From positions 1 through 36,184 of the forward strand of contig NZ_NKXO01000033.1 of the NCBI RefSeq assembly GCF_002843425.1: a DNA stretch of 36,184 bases, written 5' to 3'. The notes under the pieces were generated by a model. That model saw nothing but the letters and a program-made list of their open reading frames with translations, was not told the origin of the DNA and searched no databases. Position numbers and translations under genes: made by a program. Source of the DNA: Raineya orbicola. GTDB taxonomy: Bacteria > Bacteroidota > Bacteroidia > Cytophagales > Thermonemataceae. This document shows positions 15,941 through 22,566 of the stretch, one piece after another (within the stretch, counting starts at the first letter, position 1; each line of letters begins with the position of its first letter).

Positions 15941-17446
15941 ATGAAACAATTTATACGTATTTTCATTTTTATGGCTTTTTTGAGCAATTTTGTGTATGCA
16001 CAAGGTTTGCCAAATACGCCATTTCATTTGCATAACTTCAATAATTACCATTTGCTCAATCCAGCGGCGGCAGGTTTGCAACCTGTATTTGGTTCGGGGG
16101 AAGACCCGCTCTTTTTCTTTACTTTTCATAGACAGCAAATAGGCTCTTTTCAGAATGTACCTACCTATGCTTCATTGAGTTTTAATAAGTATATCTACAA
16201 AAGAGGTGCCCCCAAATTAGATGAGTATGGCAGGCAACTTCGGGATAAAAGAGGCAAACCTCTTTATGAAGAAGAACTTACGCCCAATGCTATTGGTGGA
16301 AACGTGTATAATTTTTCTCGTAGTATCTGGCGAACAACGGGGCTTTGGTTTTCGTATGCACGCGAAGTAAAGGTAAAGTTTATGGAAAATCTTTTCGGGG
16401 TGCCTGTTGAAAATTTACGTTTGGGGCTTGCTATGGGAATGGAAAATGATGGATTTAATATCCCTGATGGCACTACTATTGATGACCCTACCATTCTGAA
16501 CAGGAGGGATAAATTTGCTCGTCCTGTGGGGCAATTTGGTTTAATGTACGTTTTTGGGGGTAAATCAGGACCTTTCAGTGCTTGGGAATTTGGAGCAGGT
16601 TTGCCTCGTTTGTTCAAGCCTTCTTCAACTTATAATTACGAAGGTTTTTTTCCTGTGGCAAATTGGTTTGTTTCGCTGGCTCGGCAGTTTAGTACCGACA
16701 AAATTATGTTTTGGAGTATGAAACCTATGCTCATTTACCGAAGTTTTGATAATAAAACTTCTACCTTTGAAATTAACAATACTTTCAACTATGTAAATGA
16801 TAAAAAACAACACTGGTTTGGGGCAAGTTGGATAAAAGACTATGGCTTTGCCCTAATGGCTGGCACAAAATTTTATTACTCTAAATTTGGTATCAGTTAT
16901 ATTTTCAAATTTAATGATGAGCAAGCGGGCTTCAATAAAAACCCCGTTCACGAAATACAACTCATCTACAATCTTCGCAAACTTTCCAGTTTGGATACTG
17001 CTTTCATCAATATGGAGCCTCCTCCCCAAGATACAACGCTATATGATGATGATGTAGCTATGGAGGAGATAATCATTAAAGATACTGTGGCAGAAAAGGA
17101 TAGTATTATCATAGAAACCGAGTTTCCTGTCCACCCCGATACACTTTCCGAAGCCTCTCGTGAGCAGTTACGTCAGAAATTTTACCGCAATTATGTAATT
17201 TTAGGTGCATTCTCTATCAAAGAAAATGCAGAACGCAGGCAAAGAGAACTTATTTCGCGTTACAAGTTCAAGGCGAAAATACGGCAAAGCCCTATCAATA
17301 ATTTCTATGAAGTGTATGTAATGGCTTCGGATAATTTTGATAAAGCCGACAAATTCGCTTTGCAACTTCAAAAACGTTTCAAAGATAGAACTATTTGGAT
17401 TCTTTGTGTGCCGAGAAAACCTGACGAACAGCAAGAAGATGAATAA
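15941..17446 (+). CDS. PorP/SprF family outer membrane protein with C-terminal SPOR-like domain
   Basis: 501 residues. A signal peptide (MKQFIRIFIFMAFLSNFVYA) is followed by the PorP/SprF start LHNFNNYHLLNPAAAG and a barrel-like region to about 350, the family linked to type IX secretion and gliding in Bacteroidota. After an acidic linker (about 355-410) the last 85 residues read as a SPOR domain: NYVILGAFSIKENAERRQRE, a central EVYVMAS strand and a final helix and strand to about 490. SPOR domains bind denuded peptidoglycan, so the protein may tether an outer-membrane barrel to the cell wall. It stands alone, with no other secretion gene adjacent. Confidence 0.85.
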   Translation: MKQFIRIFIFMAFLSNFVYAQGLPNTPFHLHNFNNYHLLNPAAAGLQPVFGSGEDPLFFFTFHRQQIGSFQNVPTYASLSFNKYIYKRGAPKLDEYGRQLRDKRGKPLYEEELTPNAIGGNVYNFSRSIWRTTGLWFSYAREVKVKFMENLFGVPVENLRLGLAMGMENDGFNIPDGTTIDDPTILNRRDKFARPVGQFGLMYVFGGKSGPFSAWEFGAGLPRLFKPSSTYNYEGFFPVANWFVSLARQFSTDKIMFWSMKPMLIYRSFDNKTSTFEINNTFNYVNDKKQHWFGASWIKDYGFALMAGTKFYYSKFGISYIFKFNDEQAGFNKNPVHEIQLIYNLRKLSSLDTAFINMEPPPQDTTLYDDDVAMEEIIIKDTVAEKDSIIIETEFPVHPDTLSEASREQLRQKFYRNYVILGAFSIKENAERRQRELISRYKFKAKIRQSPINNFYEVYVMASDNFDKADKFALQLQKRFKDRTIWILCVPRKPDEQQEDE

Positions 17447-17449
17447 AGC

Positions 17450-17803
17450 TCAAAAGCAATCCTGAAAATGCTCTATATTTCCATTTTCAATGATTGCAAT
17501 AATATCAAAGCGAATATTTCCTTGCCAGTTTTTCTCAAAGATAAAATTTTCGGCGGTTTGGCGAAGCAGTGTTTTTTTCTTCTCCGAGATGGTCTGTTCG
17601 GGGTAGCCGAAATTTGCATTTTTACGATAGCGAACCTCTACAAACACAAGCCAACCTGCTTTTTGAGCAATTATATCAATTTCGCCCTTGCCAAAACGAT
17701 AGTTTTGGGCAAGAATTTCATAACCATTTTCTTGCAAAAAAACTTTGGCTTGGTTTTCGTAAAAAAAGCCTTTTTCAAGAGTTTTTAGGGCTTTTTTCAT
17801 CAT
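17450..17803 (-). CDS. yraN: YraN family (UPF0102) endonuclease-fold protein
   Basis: 117 residues, the normal family size. Signatures: ENQAKVFLQENGYEILAQNY, GKGEIDIIA and VFVEVRYRKNANFG, the restriction-endonuclease-like core with Glu/Asp and the E-V-R catalytic-type motif. The cellular role is unclear. Two consecutive ATG codons (17803, 17800) are possible starts; either overlaps the end of the MscS gene by 26-29 bases, so the two are co-transcribed. It converges on the PorP/SprF gene with only three bases between stops. Confidence 0.9.
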   Translation of the reverse strand: MMKKALKTLEKGFFYENQAKVFLQENGYEILAQNYRFGKGEIDIIAQKAGWLVFVEVRYRKNANFGYPEQTISEKKKTLLRQTAENFIFEKNWQGNIRFDIIAIIENGNIEHFQDCF

Positions 17804-18920
17804 TTTTTACAAAAATAGTGCGTGTAGGGAAGGCAAATTCAGCCCCATTGTGAGTGATGATTTCGTGAATTTTGAAATTGATTTCATCTTTCACTCGCAT
17901 AAAATCAAAAAAGTCATTAGTAATTACAAAATAATAAATCTGAATTTTGAGAGCGTGCTGACTAAACTCTGAGAAAAATACTTGGCTGTTCTCGTCTGTG
18001 CGGGGGTGTTGGTGTAAATAGTCGTATATTTCGTCTCGTATGGCTTTTAGTACAGGCATTGGGGTCTGGTAAGTGAGGTCTAACTCAAACATAGCCCGCC
18101 AAGTTGCTCGGTTAGTAAGATTATCCACAGGTTTATCTACCATTGTTTTATTAGGCAAAGTAACAATGGAACGCTCAATAGTACGTATGCGAGTGGTACG
18201 AAAACCAACTTTTTCCACTCTACCAATGATATTATCCACTTTCACCAAATCGCCTGTAATGAAAGGCTTATCTAAAAAAATGGTAAAGGAGGCAAAAAGG
18301 TTTTCAAGGGTTTCTTTTCCTGCCAGTGCTACTGCCAAGCCACCAATCCCCAAACCTGTAATAATAGCATTTACGTTGAGATTTAGGATATTGCTCAATG
18401 TAAAAATCAGAATTATCAGTACGATAACTACTTTGCTAATTTCTTTCAGGTATGGAATGATGTGGTCGTCCATTCGTGATTCTGTCAGACGGGCTTTTTG
18501 CATAAAATATAAGCCCCAAAAATTGATGACTCGTAGTACAAAAAGCGTAAAAAGTACTACCAAAAATACTTGATAAGATTTGTTAAGTAAAAAATGCAAA
18601 CCAAACTGATTGCTGGGGGCTAAATTCCAAGATTTGGGGAAGTTGAGTTGCTGAAAAGCAATATAAAAAAACATAAACACTAAAAAACGCTTGATAGATT
18701 TTTGCGTAAAAAGGATAAAATTGCTCAAAACATTTTTATCGCTATCGGCTTTTCGGATAAAAATCTTTGAAATAAGGCGTAAGATGAGAGGAGCTAAAAT
18801 GCCCTTGAACAGCACGGCTACCAAAATAAAAGCAAAAAAAGCCGCAATTTGTGAAGGTTTATTTTCTAAAATACTACCTTCAAAATAGCGATTTACCCAT
18901 TCAAACATAGCTTGATGCAT
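17775..18920 (-). CDS. MscS-family mechanosensitive channel
   Basis: 381 residues. Several hydrophobic helices in the first 190 residues end in the pore-lining helix with the small-residue pattern GLGIGGLAVALAGKE (near 190-204). The MscS beta domain follows (FITGDLVKVDNIIGRVEKVG, RTTRIRT, TLPNKTMVDKPVDN) and then the C-terminal alpha/beta part. It releases solutes through the inner membrane on osmotic downshock. ATG codons at residues 1 and 5 are both possible starts. The upstream gap of about 270 bases (18921-19190) holds no gene except a structured hairpin. Confidence 0.93.
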   Translation of the reverse strand: MHQAMFEWVNRYFEGSILENKPSQIAAFFAFILVAVLFKGILAPLILRLISKIFIRKADSDKNVLSNFILFTQKSIKRFLVFMFFYIAFQQLNFPKSWNLAPSNQFGLHFLLNKSYQVFLVVLFTLFVLRVINFWGLYFMQKARLTESRMDDHIIPYLKEISKVVIVLIILIFTLSNILNLNVNAIITGLGIGGLAVALAGKETLENLFASFTIFLDKPFITGDLVKVDNIIGRVEKVGFRTTRIRTIERSIVTLPNKTMVDKPVDNLTNRATWRAMFELDLTYQTPMPVLKAIRDEIYDYLHQHPRTDENSQVFFSEFSQHALKIQIYYFVITNDFFDFMRVKDEINFKIHEIITHNGAEFAFPTRTIFVKNDEKSPKNS

Positions 18921-19082
18921 TTAGGTTTTCGGTACGAAATTAAGAAAATCTCGCACTTGGAAAGTGATTTTTTACAAAAATCCAAACAAATTTTTCTAAT
19001 GATAGTTTTATAGCTGATTAAAGTAATTTTCAAAGGTTCAAAAAAAAAATTCTCAAAAAAATTTCAGTTAGATACAAAAAAA

Positions 19083-19153
19083 GATGTGCCGAAATGTGCA
19101 ATATAGGGCAATGATGAGCAGACCGCTATAAGCACACCAAAAATCGGCACATC
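19083..19153 (-). terminator. Long bipartite hairpin ending in a U-run
   Basis: The outer arms GATGTGCCGA (19083-19092) and TCGGCACATC (19144-19153) pair perfectly. Inside them TGTGC pairs with GCACA and TATAG with CTATA, leaving a loop of about 19 bases. On the minus strand the structure runs into seven T (19082-19076), as an intrinsic terminator would. It lies 3' of the gene at 19191-19574. The nested second stem is more than a terminator needs, so a small RNA or regulatory element is possible. Confidence 0.7.
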
Positions 19154-19190
19154 AAGATTTTTATGAAAAGTCTAAAAAATGAGGAAATTT

Positions 19191-19574
19191 TTAGGTGTTA
19201 TTACGAATGCTACGCACGTAAGCAATAAAATCACTTTGTATTCCCCAATCTTTGGCTATTTTAAGGAGTGAAGTAGCTTCAATTTCACTTACATAGCCTT
19301 TGCTACGATTAGCGTCCCAAATCTGACGTATGATTTCAAGTCTTTGCTCTTTGGAGAATTCACCTATAATTGTATTGAAAAAACCTCTGGCTCTATCGAA
19401 AGCACTTAAATCATCTTCTAAAATGAATTGATTTACCCAATGTAGCTCTTCTGTTCCGTTAATTTGCTCGGCAGTTTCTTTAAGAATTTTTTGCTCATCT
19501 TCATCTAATCCGTGATAGTTGAAAATGACTGATTTAAGCAAAAGTAAAACTTTTTTATAGTGGGAACTGGGCAT
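19191..19574 (-). CDS. Small helical protein, TerB-like by pattern
   Basis: 127 residues from MPSSHYKKVL, preferred over an upstream start that would add MCKCKFTL. It is predicted all-helical and soluble. The second half (FNTIIGEFSKEQRLEIIRQI, DANRSKGYVSEIEATSLL, then a final KIAKDWGI helix) resembles the tandem helix pairs of TerB/DjlA-type domains, in which an acidic turn and a conserved E precede a helix. I do not recognise a definite family. It lies between menB and the MscS gene with terminators on both sides, so it is transcribed alone. Confidence 0.6.
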   Translation of the reverse strand: MPSSHYKKVLLLLKSVIFNYHGLDEDEQKILKETAEQINGTEELHWVNQFILEDDLSAFDRARGFFNTIIGEFSKEQRLEIIRQIWDANRSKGYVSEIEATSLLKIAKDWGIQSDFIAYVRSIRNNT

Positions 19575-19659
19575 TAGGGTAAATTTACACTTACACACAC
19601 AAACCGCAAGTTAATGTGATTTTTTTAATCAAAAAAGAGTTTTTTCAAAAAAATAAAAA

Positions 19660-19680
19660 AATCCCGAAAAAATCGGGATT
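19660..19680 (-). terminator. Intrinsic terminator of menB
   Basis: AATCCCGA pairs with TCGGGATT around a five-base loop; the minus strand continues into a run of T. It begins six bases after the menB stop. Confidence 0.9.
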
Positions 19681-19685
19681 GAGCA

Positions 19686-20507
19686 TTAAGGAAATTTTGG
19701 ATATTTTTGAAAATTAGGCTTACGTTTTTCCAGAAAAGCATTTTTCCCTTCTTGGGCTTCTTCGGTAAGATAGTAAAGCAAAGTAGCATTCCCTGCAAGC
19801 TCTTGAATACCTGCCTGTCCATCAAGTTCGGCATTCAAACCTACTTTAATCATTCTCAGAGCAAGCGGACTTAATTGTTGAATTTCCCTGCACCATTGTA
19901 CTACTTCTTCTTCCAATTTTTCCAGAGGCACTACGGCATTCACAAGTCCCATTTCCAGTGCTTGTTGGGCATTATACTGCCTACACAGAAACCAAATTTC
20001 ACGAGCTTTTTTTTGCCCTACAATACGAGCCAAATAGGAAGCCCCAAAACCTGCATCAAAACTACCTACTCGGGGTCCTGTTTGCCCGAAAATGGCATTT
20101 TCGGAGGCTATACTCAAATCGCACACTACGTGAAGCACGTGTCCGCCACCAATGGCATAACCATTGACCATAGCAATTACAGGTTTAGGCAAAGAGCGAA
20201 TTTTCTTTTGTAAATCTAATACATTGAGGCGAGGAACACCGTCTTCGCCTACATAGCCGCCTATGCCTTTTACGTTCTGGTCTCCACCGCTACAAAAGGC
20301 TTTATCGCCTTCTCCTGTAAGCACTACAACGTTGATTTTATTGCTGTAACGGCAGTAATCTACTGCTTCAATCATTTGCATTACGGTTTCGGGGCGAAAA
20401 GCATTCCGATAGCGAGGGCGGTTGATAGTAATTTTGCCAATACCTTCAAAATATTCAAATTTGATGTCGCTGTATTCTTTAATAGTTTCCCAAGGAAATT
20501 TTGACAT
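19686..20507 (-). CDS. menB: 1,4-dihydroxy-2-naphthoyl-CoA synthase
   Basis: 273 residues, a crotonase-fold enzyme that closes the naphthoquinone ring of O-succinylbenzoyl-CoA in menaquinone synthesis. Signatures: [25 protein letters not shown] with oxyanion-hole glycines, [20 protein letters not shown], and [15 protein letters not shown], which is diagnostic for MenB over other enoyl-CoA hydratases. Menaquinone is the expected acceptor for the complex I encoded elsewhere in the window. No other men gene is adjacent. It has its own promoter element and terminator. Confidence 0.97.
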   Translation of the reverse strand: MSKFPWETIKEYSDIKFEYFEGIGKITINRPRYRNAFRPETVMQMIEAVDYCRYSNKINVVVLTGEGDKAFCSGGDQNVKGIGGYVGEDGVPRLNVLDLQKKIRSLPKPVIAMVNGYAIGGGHVLHVVCDLSIASENAIFGQTGPRVGSFDAGFGASYLARIVGQKKAREIWFLCRQYNAQQALEMGLVNAVVPLEKLEEEVVQWCREIQQLSPLALRMIKVGLNAELDGQAGIQELAGNATLLYYLTEEAQEGKNAFLEKRKPNFQKYPKFP

Positions 20508-20531
20508 AGCTTTTGAGGGTTAAAAATTGCA

Positions 20532-20539
20532 CAAAAATA
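20532..20539 (-). promoter_or_regulatory. -7 element for menB
   Basis: TATTTTTG on the minus strand, 25 bases before the menB start. No clear -33 TTTG. Confidence 0.45.
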
Positions 20540-20604
20540 AAATTACTCTGCACATTTTGCATAGTTTTTAGAAAACTTTTGAACAAAGAATTTGTTTGCA
20601 AAAC

Positions 20605-21318
20605 TCAAATTTCAATGCTTTTAGTAGGTTGGCGATTTACTTCCAAGATTTTGGTGGTAGCCAGTTGCAAGACGTATTCTACTTGTTCGTCTATGGTCAT
20701 ATAAGTTGTATCCAGAAAATGAGCATCTTCTGCTTTTCGTAAAGGGCTTTCGGTGCGGGTGGTATCAATGCGGTCGCGAGTTTGGAGATTTTCAATAATT
20801 TCGTCCAAATCCACAATTTCATCTTTTTCAATGAGTTCTTTTTGCCTGCGAATAGCACGTGTGTAGAGTTCGGCGGTCATAAAAACTTTTACTTCGGCAT
20901 CGGGGAAAACTACCGTGCCAATATCTCTGCCGTCCATAACCACTCCTCTTTTTTTACCCATTTTTTGTTGCTGTCGTACCATTGCTTTTCGTACATCAGG
21001 AATGGCACTCACTTGGCTTACTCTTTCAGAAATGTACATTTTTCTGATTTCCTCTTCTACATTCAAATTATTGAGGAAAGTATCCGATTTTTGGGTATTA
21101 GGGTTAAAGTGGAAAGAAATTTCAATATTTTCAAGGGCTTCGGCAATGGCTTTGGGGTTGGTGAGTTCTACATAATTTTCATAAAAATAAAGTGTAACGG
21201 CTCGGTACATTGCACCTGTATCAATGTAGGTGTAGCCCAAAGCAGAGGCGACGAGTTTTGCCGTGGAACTTTTACCGCAAGCCGAATAGCCGTCTAGTGC
21301 TATGATAATTTTTCGCAT
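20605..21318 (-). CDS. cmk: (d)CMP kinase
   Basis: 237 residues. It phosphorylates CMP and dCMP with ATP in pyrimidine recycling. Seen: P-loop ALDGYSACGKSSTAK at the N-terminus, YIDTGAMYRA, VVMDGRDIGTVVFPDA and the lid region RTRTESPLRKAEDAH-type motif (residues about 195-210), all in family order and spacing. It lies between menB and the mini-lipoprotein operon; a terminator upstream separates it from the latter. Confidence 0.97.
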   Translation of the reverse strand: MRKIIIALDGYSACGKSSTAKLVASALGYTYIDTGAMYRAVTLYFYENYVELTNPKAIAEALENIEISFHFNPNTQKSDTFLNNLNVEEEIRKMYISERVSQVSAIPDVRKAMVRQQQKMGKKRGVVMDGRDIGTVVFPDAEVKVFMTAELYTRAIRRQKELIEKDEIVDLDEIIENLQTRDRIDTTRTESPLRKAEDAHFLDTTYMTIDEQVEYVLQLATTKILEVNRQPTKSIEI

Positions 21319-21334
21319 AAAGTTATAAATTAAA

Positions 21335-21361
21335 ACCTACAAGGGATAAAACCTTATAGGT
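21335..21361 (-). terminator. Terminator of the mini-lipoprotein operon
   Basis: On the minus strand ACCTATAAGG pairs with CCTTGTAGGT (one U-G) around a seven-base loop, then TTTTAATTT. The pairing is complete only as minus-strand RNA, matching the direction of the lipoprotein genes. Confidence 0.75.
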
Positions 21362-21374
21362 CTGTGTTTATGTG

Positions 21375-21539
21375 CTAACAATCTTTGATAGGGCAGGGTA
21401 TTCGCCCTGATTTAGGTATTTTCCCATTTCTTCTGCGTGGAGGTGCTTTATAGCTTTGGCAAGCCTCTATGGTAAAAATCATCAGCAACCCAACAATGCA
21501 AGGAAGAAAAGGGATTCTCTTTAAAAATTTTGTTGCCAT
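21375..21539 (-). CDS. Mini-lipoprotein 3 (54 residues), basic and proline-rich
   Basis: A complete small gene that is easily overlooked because of its size. It starts MATKFLKRIPFLPCIVG, runs through a hydrophobic signal to a lipobox ending TIEAC (Cys 27), then SYKAPPRRRNGKIPKSG and ends CPIKDC. The mature part has a stretch of prolines and arginines and two further Cys. Its ATG overlaps the stop of the preceding mini-lipoprotein by one base (TAATG), strongly suggesting translational coupling, and a terminator follows. No function is recognised; the mature part is not homologous to its two neighbours beyond being short and basic. Confidence 0.8.
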   Translation of the reverse strand: MATKFLKRIPFLPCIVGLLMIFTIEACQSYKAPPRRRNGKIPKSGRIPCPIKDC

Positions 21540-21733
21540 TATCTTCTGCTACTTCTTGGATAACCTGTGTAGGTGCGTAAATTTATATCACGAGAGCGTT
21601 TCGTATAACGTATCCACGTTTGGCTATCATAGCCGCCGTGTCTGCGGCGATACGCATAACTATCTACGGTGCAAGATTCGGCAATAAGTACCAAAAATGC
21701 AAAAAAAAGAAAATAAATTAGTGATTTTTTCAT
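21539..21733 (-). CDS. Mini-lipoprotein 2 (64 residues)
   Basis: Starts MKKSLIYFLFFAFL; the signal ends in a lipobox-like AESC (Cys 21). The mature part is Arg- and Tyr-rich and shares SYAYRR, HGGYDSQTWI with mini-lipoprotein 1. A longer start 39 bases upstream is possible but would place extra residues before an otherwise normal signal peptide and overlap the upstream gene. The shared core is encoded by 55 bases with only two differences, so the pair is a recent tandem duplication. No function is recognised. Confidence 0.78.
   Translation of the reverse strand: MKKSLIYFLFFAFLVLIAESCTVDSYAYRRRHGGYDSQTWIRYTKRSRDINLRTYTGYPRSSRR
21610..21664. repeat. Tandem duplication core, copy B
   Basis: 55 bases matching 21792-21846 at 53 positions; they encode the shared HGGYDSQTWI region of the two mini-lipoproteins. 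The copies start 182 bases apart. Confidence 0.9.
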
Positions 21734-21747
21734 ATTCAAACTTTTGT

Positions 21748-21912
21748 TTAACGAGCTTTCTTGTTGTACCAATAAGGATAATGTCTTTTAGGTATCCACG
21801 TTTGGCTATCATAGCCGCCGTGCTTGCGGCGATACGCATAACTATCACTTCCACAGGAAAATAAAGCTATTGTGCAAGCCAAACACAATAAAACAAGCCA
21901 CAACTTTTTCAT
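21748..21912 (-). CDS. Mini-lipoprotein 1 (54 residues)
   Basis: Starts MKKLWLVLLCLACTIA; lipobox LFSC (Cys 20). The mature part of 34 residues is GSDSYAYRRKHGGYDSQTWI followed by a basic, aromatic tail. Paralogue of mini-lipoprotein 2, 14 bases upstream of it. The first gene of a three-gene operon that diverges from rnpB. Small, basic, tyrosine-rich outer-membrane-type lipoproteins like this are of unknown function. Confidence 0.8.
   Translation of the reverse strand: MKKLWLVLLCLACTIALFSCGSDSYAYRRKHGGYDSQTWIPKRHYPYWYNKKAR
21792..21846. repeat. Tandem duplication core, copy A
   Basis: Partner of 21610-21664. The only difference is a CT/TC swap. Confidence 0.9.
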
Positions 21913-22000
21913 AAAACAATATTTTTTACAAATATTCAGATTTTTTGAGAAAAAGCCAAAACTTCTTGCCAAAATTTTCTGAAAAAGGCATAAAAATTGC

Positions 22001-22008
22001 TAAATTTG
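22001..22008 (+). promoter_or_regulatory. -7 element of rnpB
   Basis: TAAATTTG fits TAnnTTTG and ends five bases before the first base of helix P1 of RNase P RNA, the right place for transcription to begin at the mature 5' end. The -33 region (TTTTCTG) is imperfect. Confidence 0.65.
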
Positions 22009-22012
22009 CCTG

Positions 22013-22378
22013 CTACAAGTCGTCTTATCGCTTGGCTCTAAGCCAAGAGGAAAGTCCGGGCAACACAGAGCAACCTGCTTCCTAACAGGAAGGCGGTAGG
22101 CTTGCCTACTGACAGAAAGTGCCACAGAAAACAAACCGCCGCAAGGTAAGGGTGAAAAGGTGGTGTAAGAGACCACCGCTTTGCTGGCGACAGCAAAGGC
22201 AGGGCAAACCTCAGGTGTTGAAAGACCAAATAAGTTGGCATTAGCAACTATCTTGCTACAAAGGTGGCTCGCCTGTAGCCAACGGGTAGGTCGATAGAGG
22301 CTTATTGCGAAATAAGCCCTAGATAAATGATAAGACGTGCCCCCAAAGCACGACAGAACCCGGCTTATAGACTTGTAG
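22013..22378 (+). ncRNA. rnpB: RNase P RNA (bacterial type A)
   Basis: The catalytic RNA that trims the 5' leader of tRNA precursors. Ends are set by helix P1: CTACAAGTC (22013-22021) pairs perfectly with GACTTGTAG (22370-22378). Conserved core segments appear in order: GAGGAAAGTCCGGGC, ACAGAAA, GGTAAGGGTGAAAAGG, AGATAAATGATAAGACG and ACAGAACCCGGCTTA. About 366 bases, normal for the class. It is followed by nine T (22379-22387), so P1 plus the T-run can serve as terminator. Reading frames overlapping it on the minus strand are spurious. Confidence 0.97.
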
Positions 22379-22491
22379 TTTTTTTTTGCCTCTCATAAAA
22401 ATTTTTTCAATCTAATTGCTTAATTTGGGGGTAATTATAAAAATATTTTAGATAATTCTTTGAGAATTAAGAAAAAACTCCTACCTTTGCA

Positions 22492-22499
22492 CTCCTAAA
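22492..22499 (+). promoter_or_regulatory. -7 element of rpsA
   Basis: TACCTTTG, 67 bases before the start codon. Leaves a 5' leader of about 60 bases containing the hairpin at 22521-22545. Confidence 0.6.
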
Positions 22500-22520
22500 A
22501 ATCAATGTTCAACTAAAATT

Positions 22521-22545
22521 TCAGCTTGCTTGCCCCGCAGGCTGA
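22521..22545 (+). promoter_or_regulatory. Leader hairpin of rpsA
   Basis: TCAGCTTGC pairs with GCAGGCTGA (one wobble) around a seven-base C-rich loop, 21 bases before the ATG. In E. coli the rpsA leader folds into hairpins used for feedback control by S1; a similar role here is inference. Confidence 0.45.
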
Positions 22546-22566
22546 TGTAAAAAGGGCAAAAACGTT

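Noticed and set aside
20782-21297. 171-codon + strand frame opposite cmk
   Set aside because: The minus strand encodes a complete CMP kinase with P-loop and lid motifs.
22038-22247. Open frame on the minus strand inside rnpB
   Set aside because: It lies wholly within the conserved RNase P RNA core; structure and conserved segments explain the sequence.
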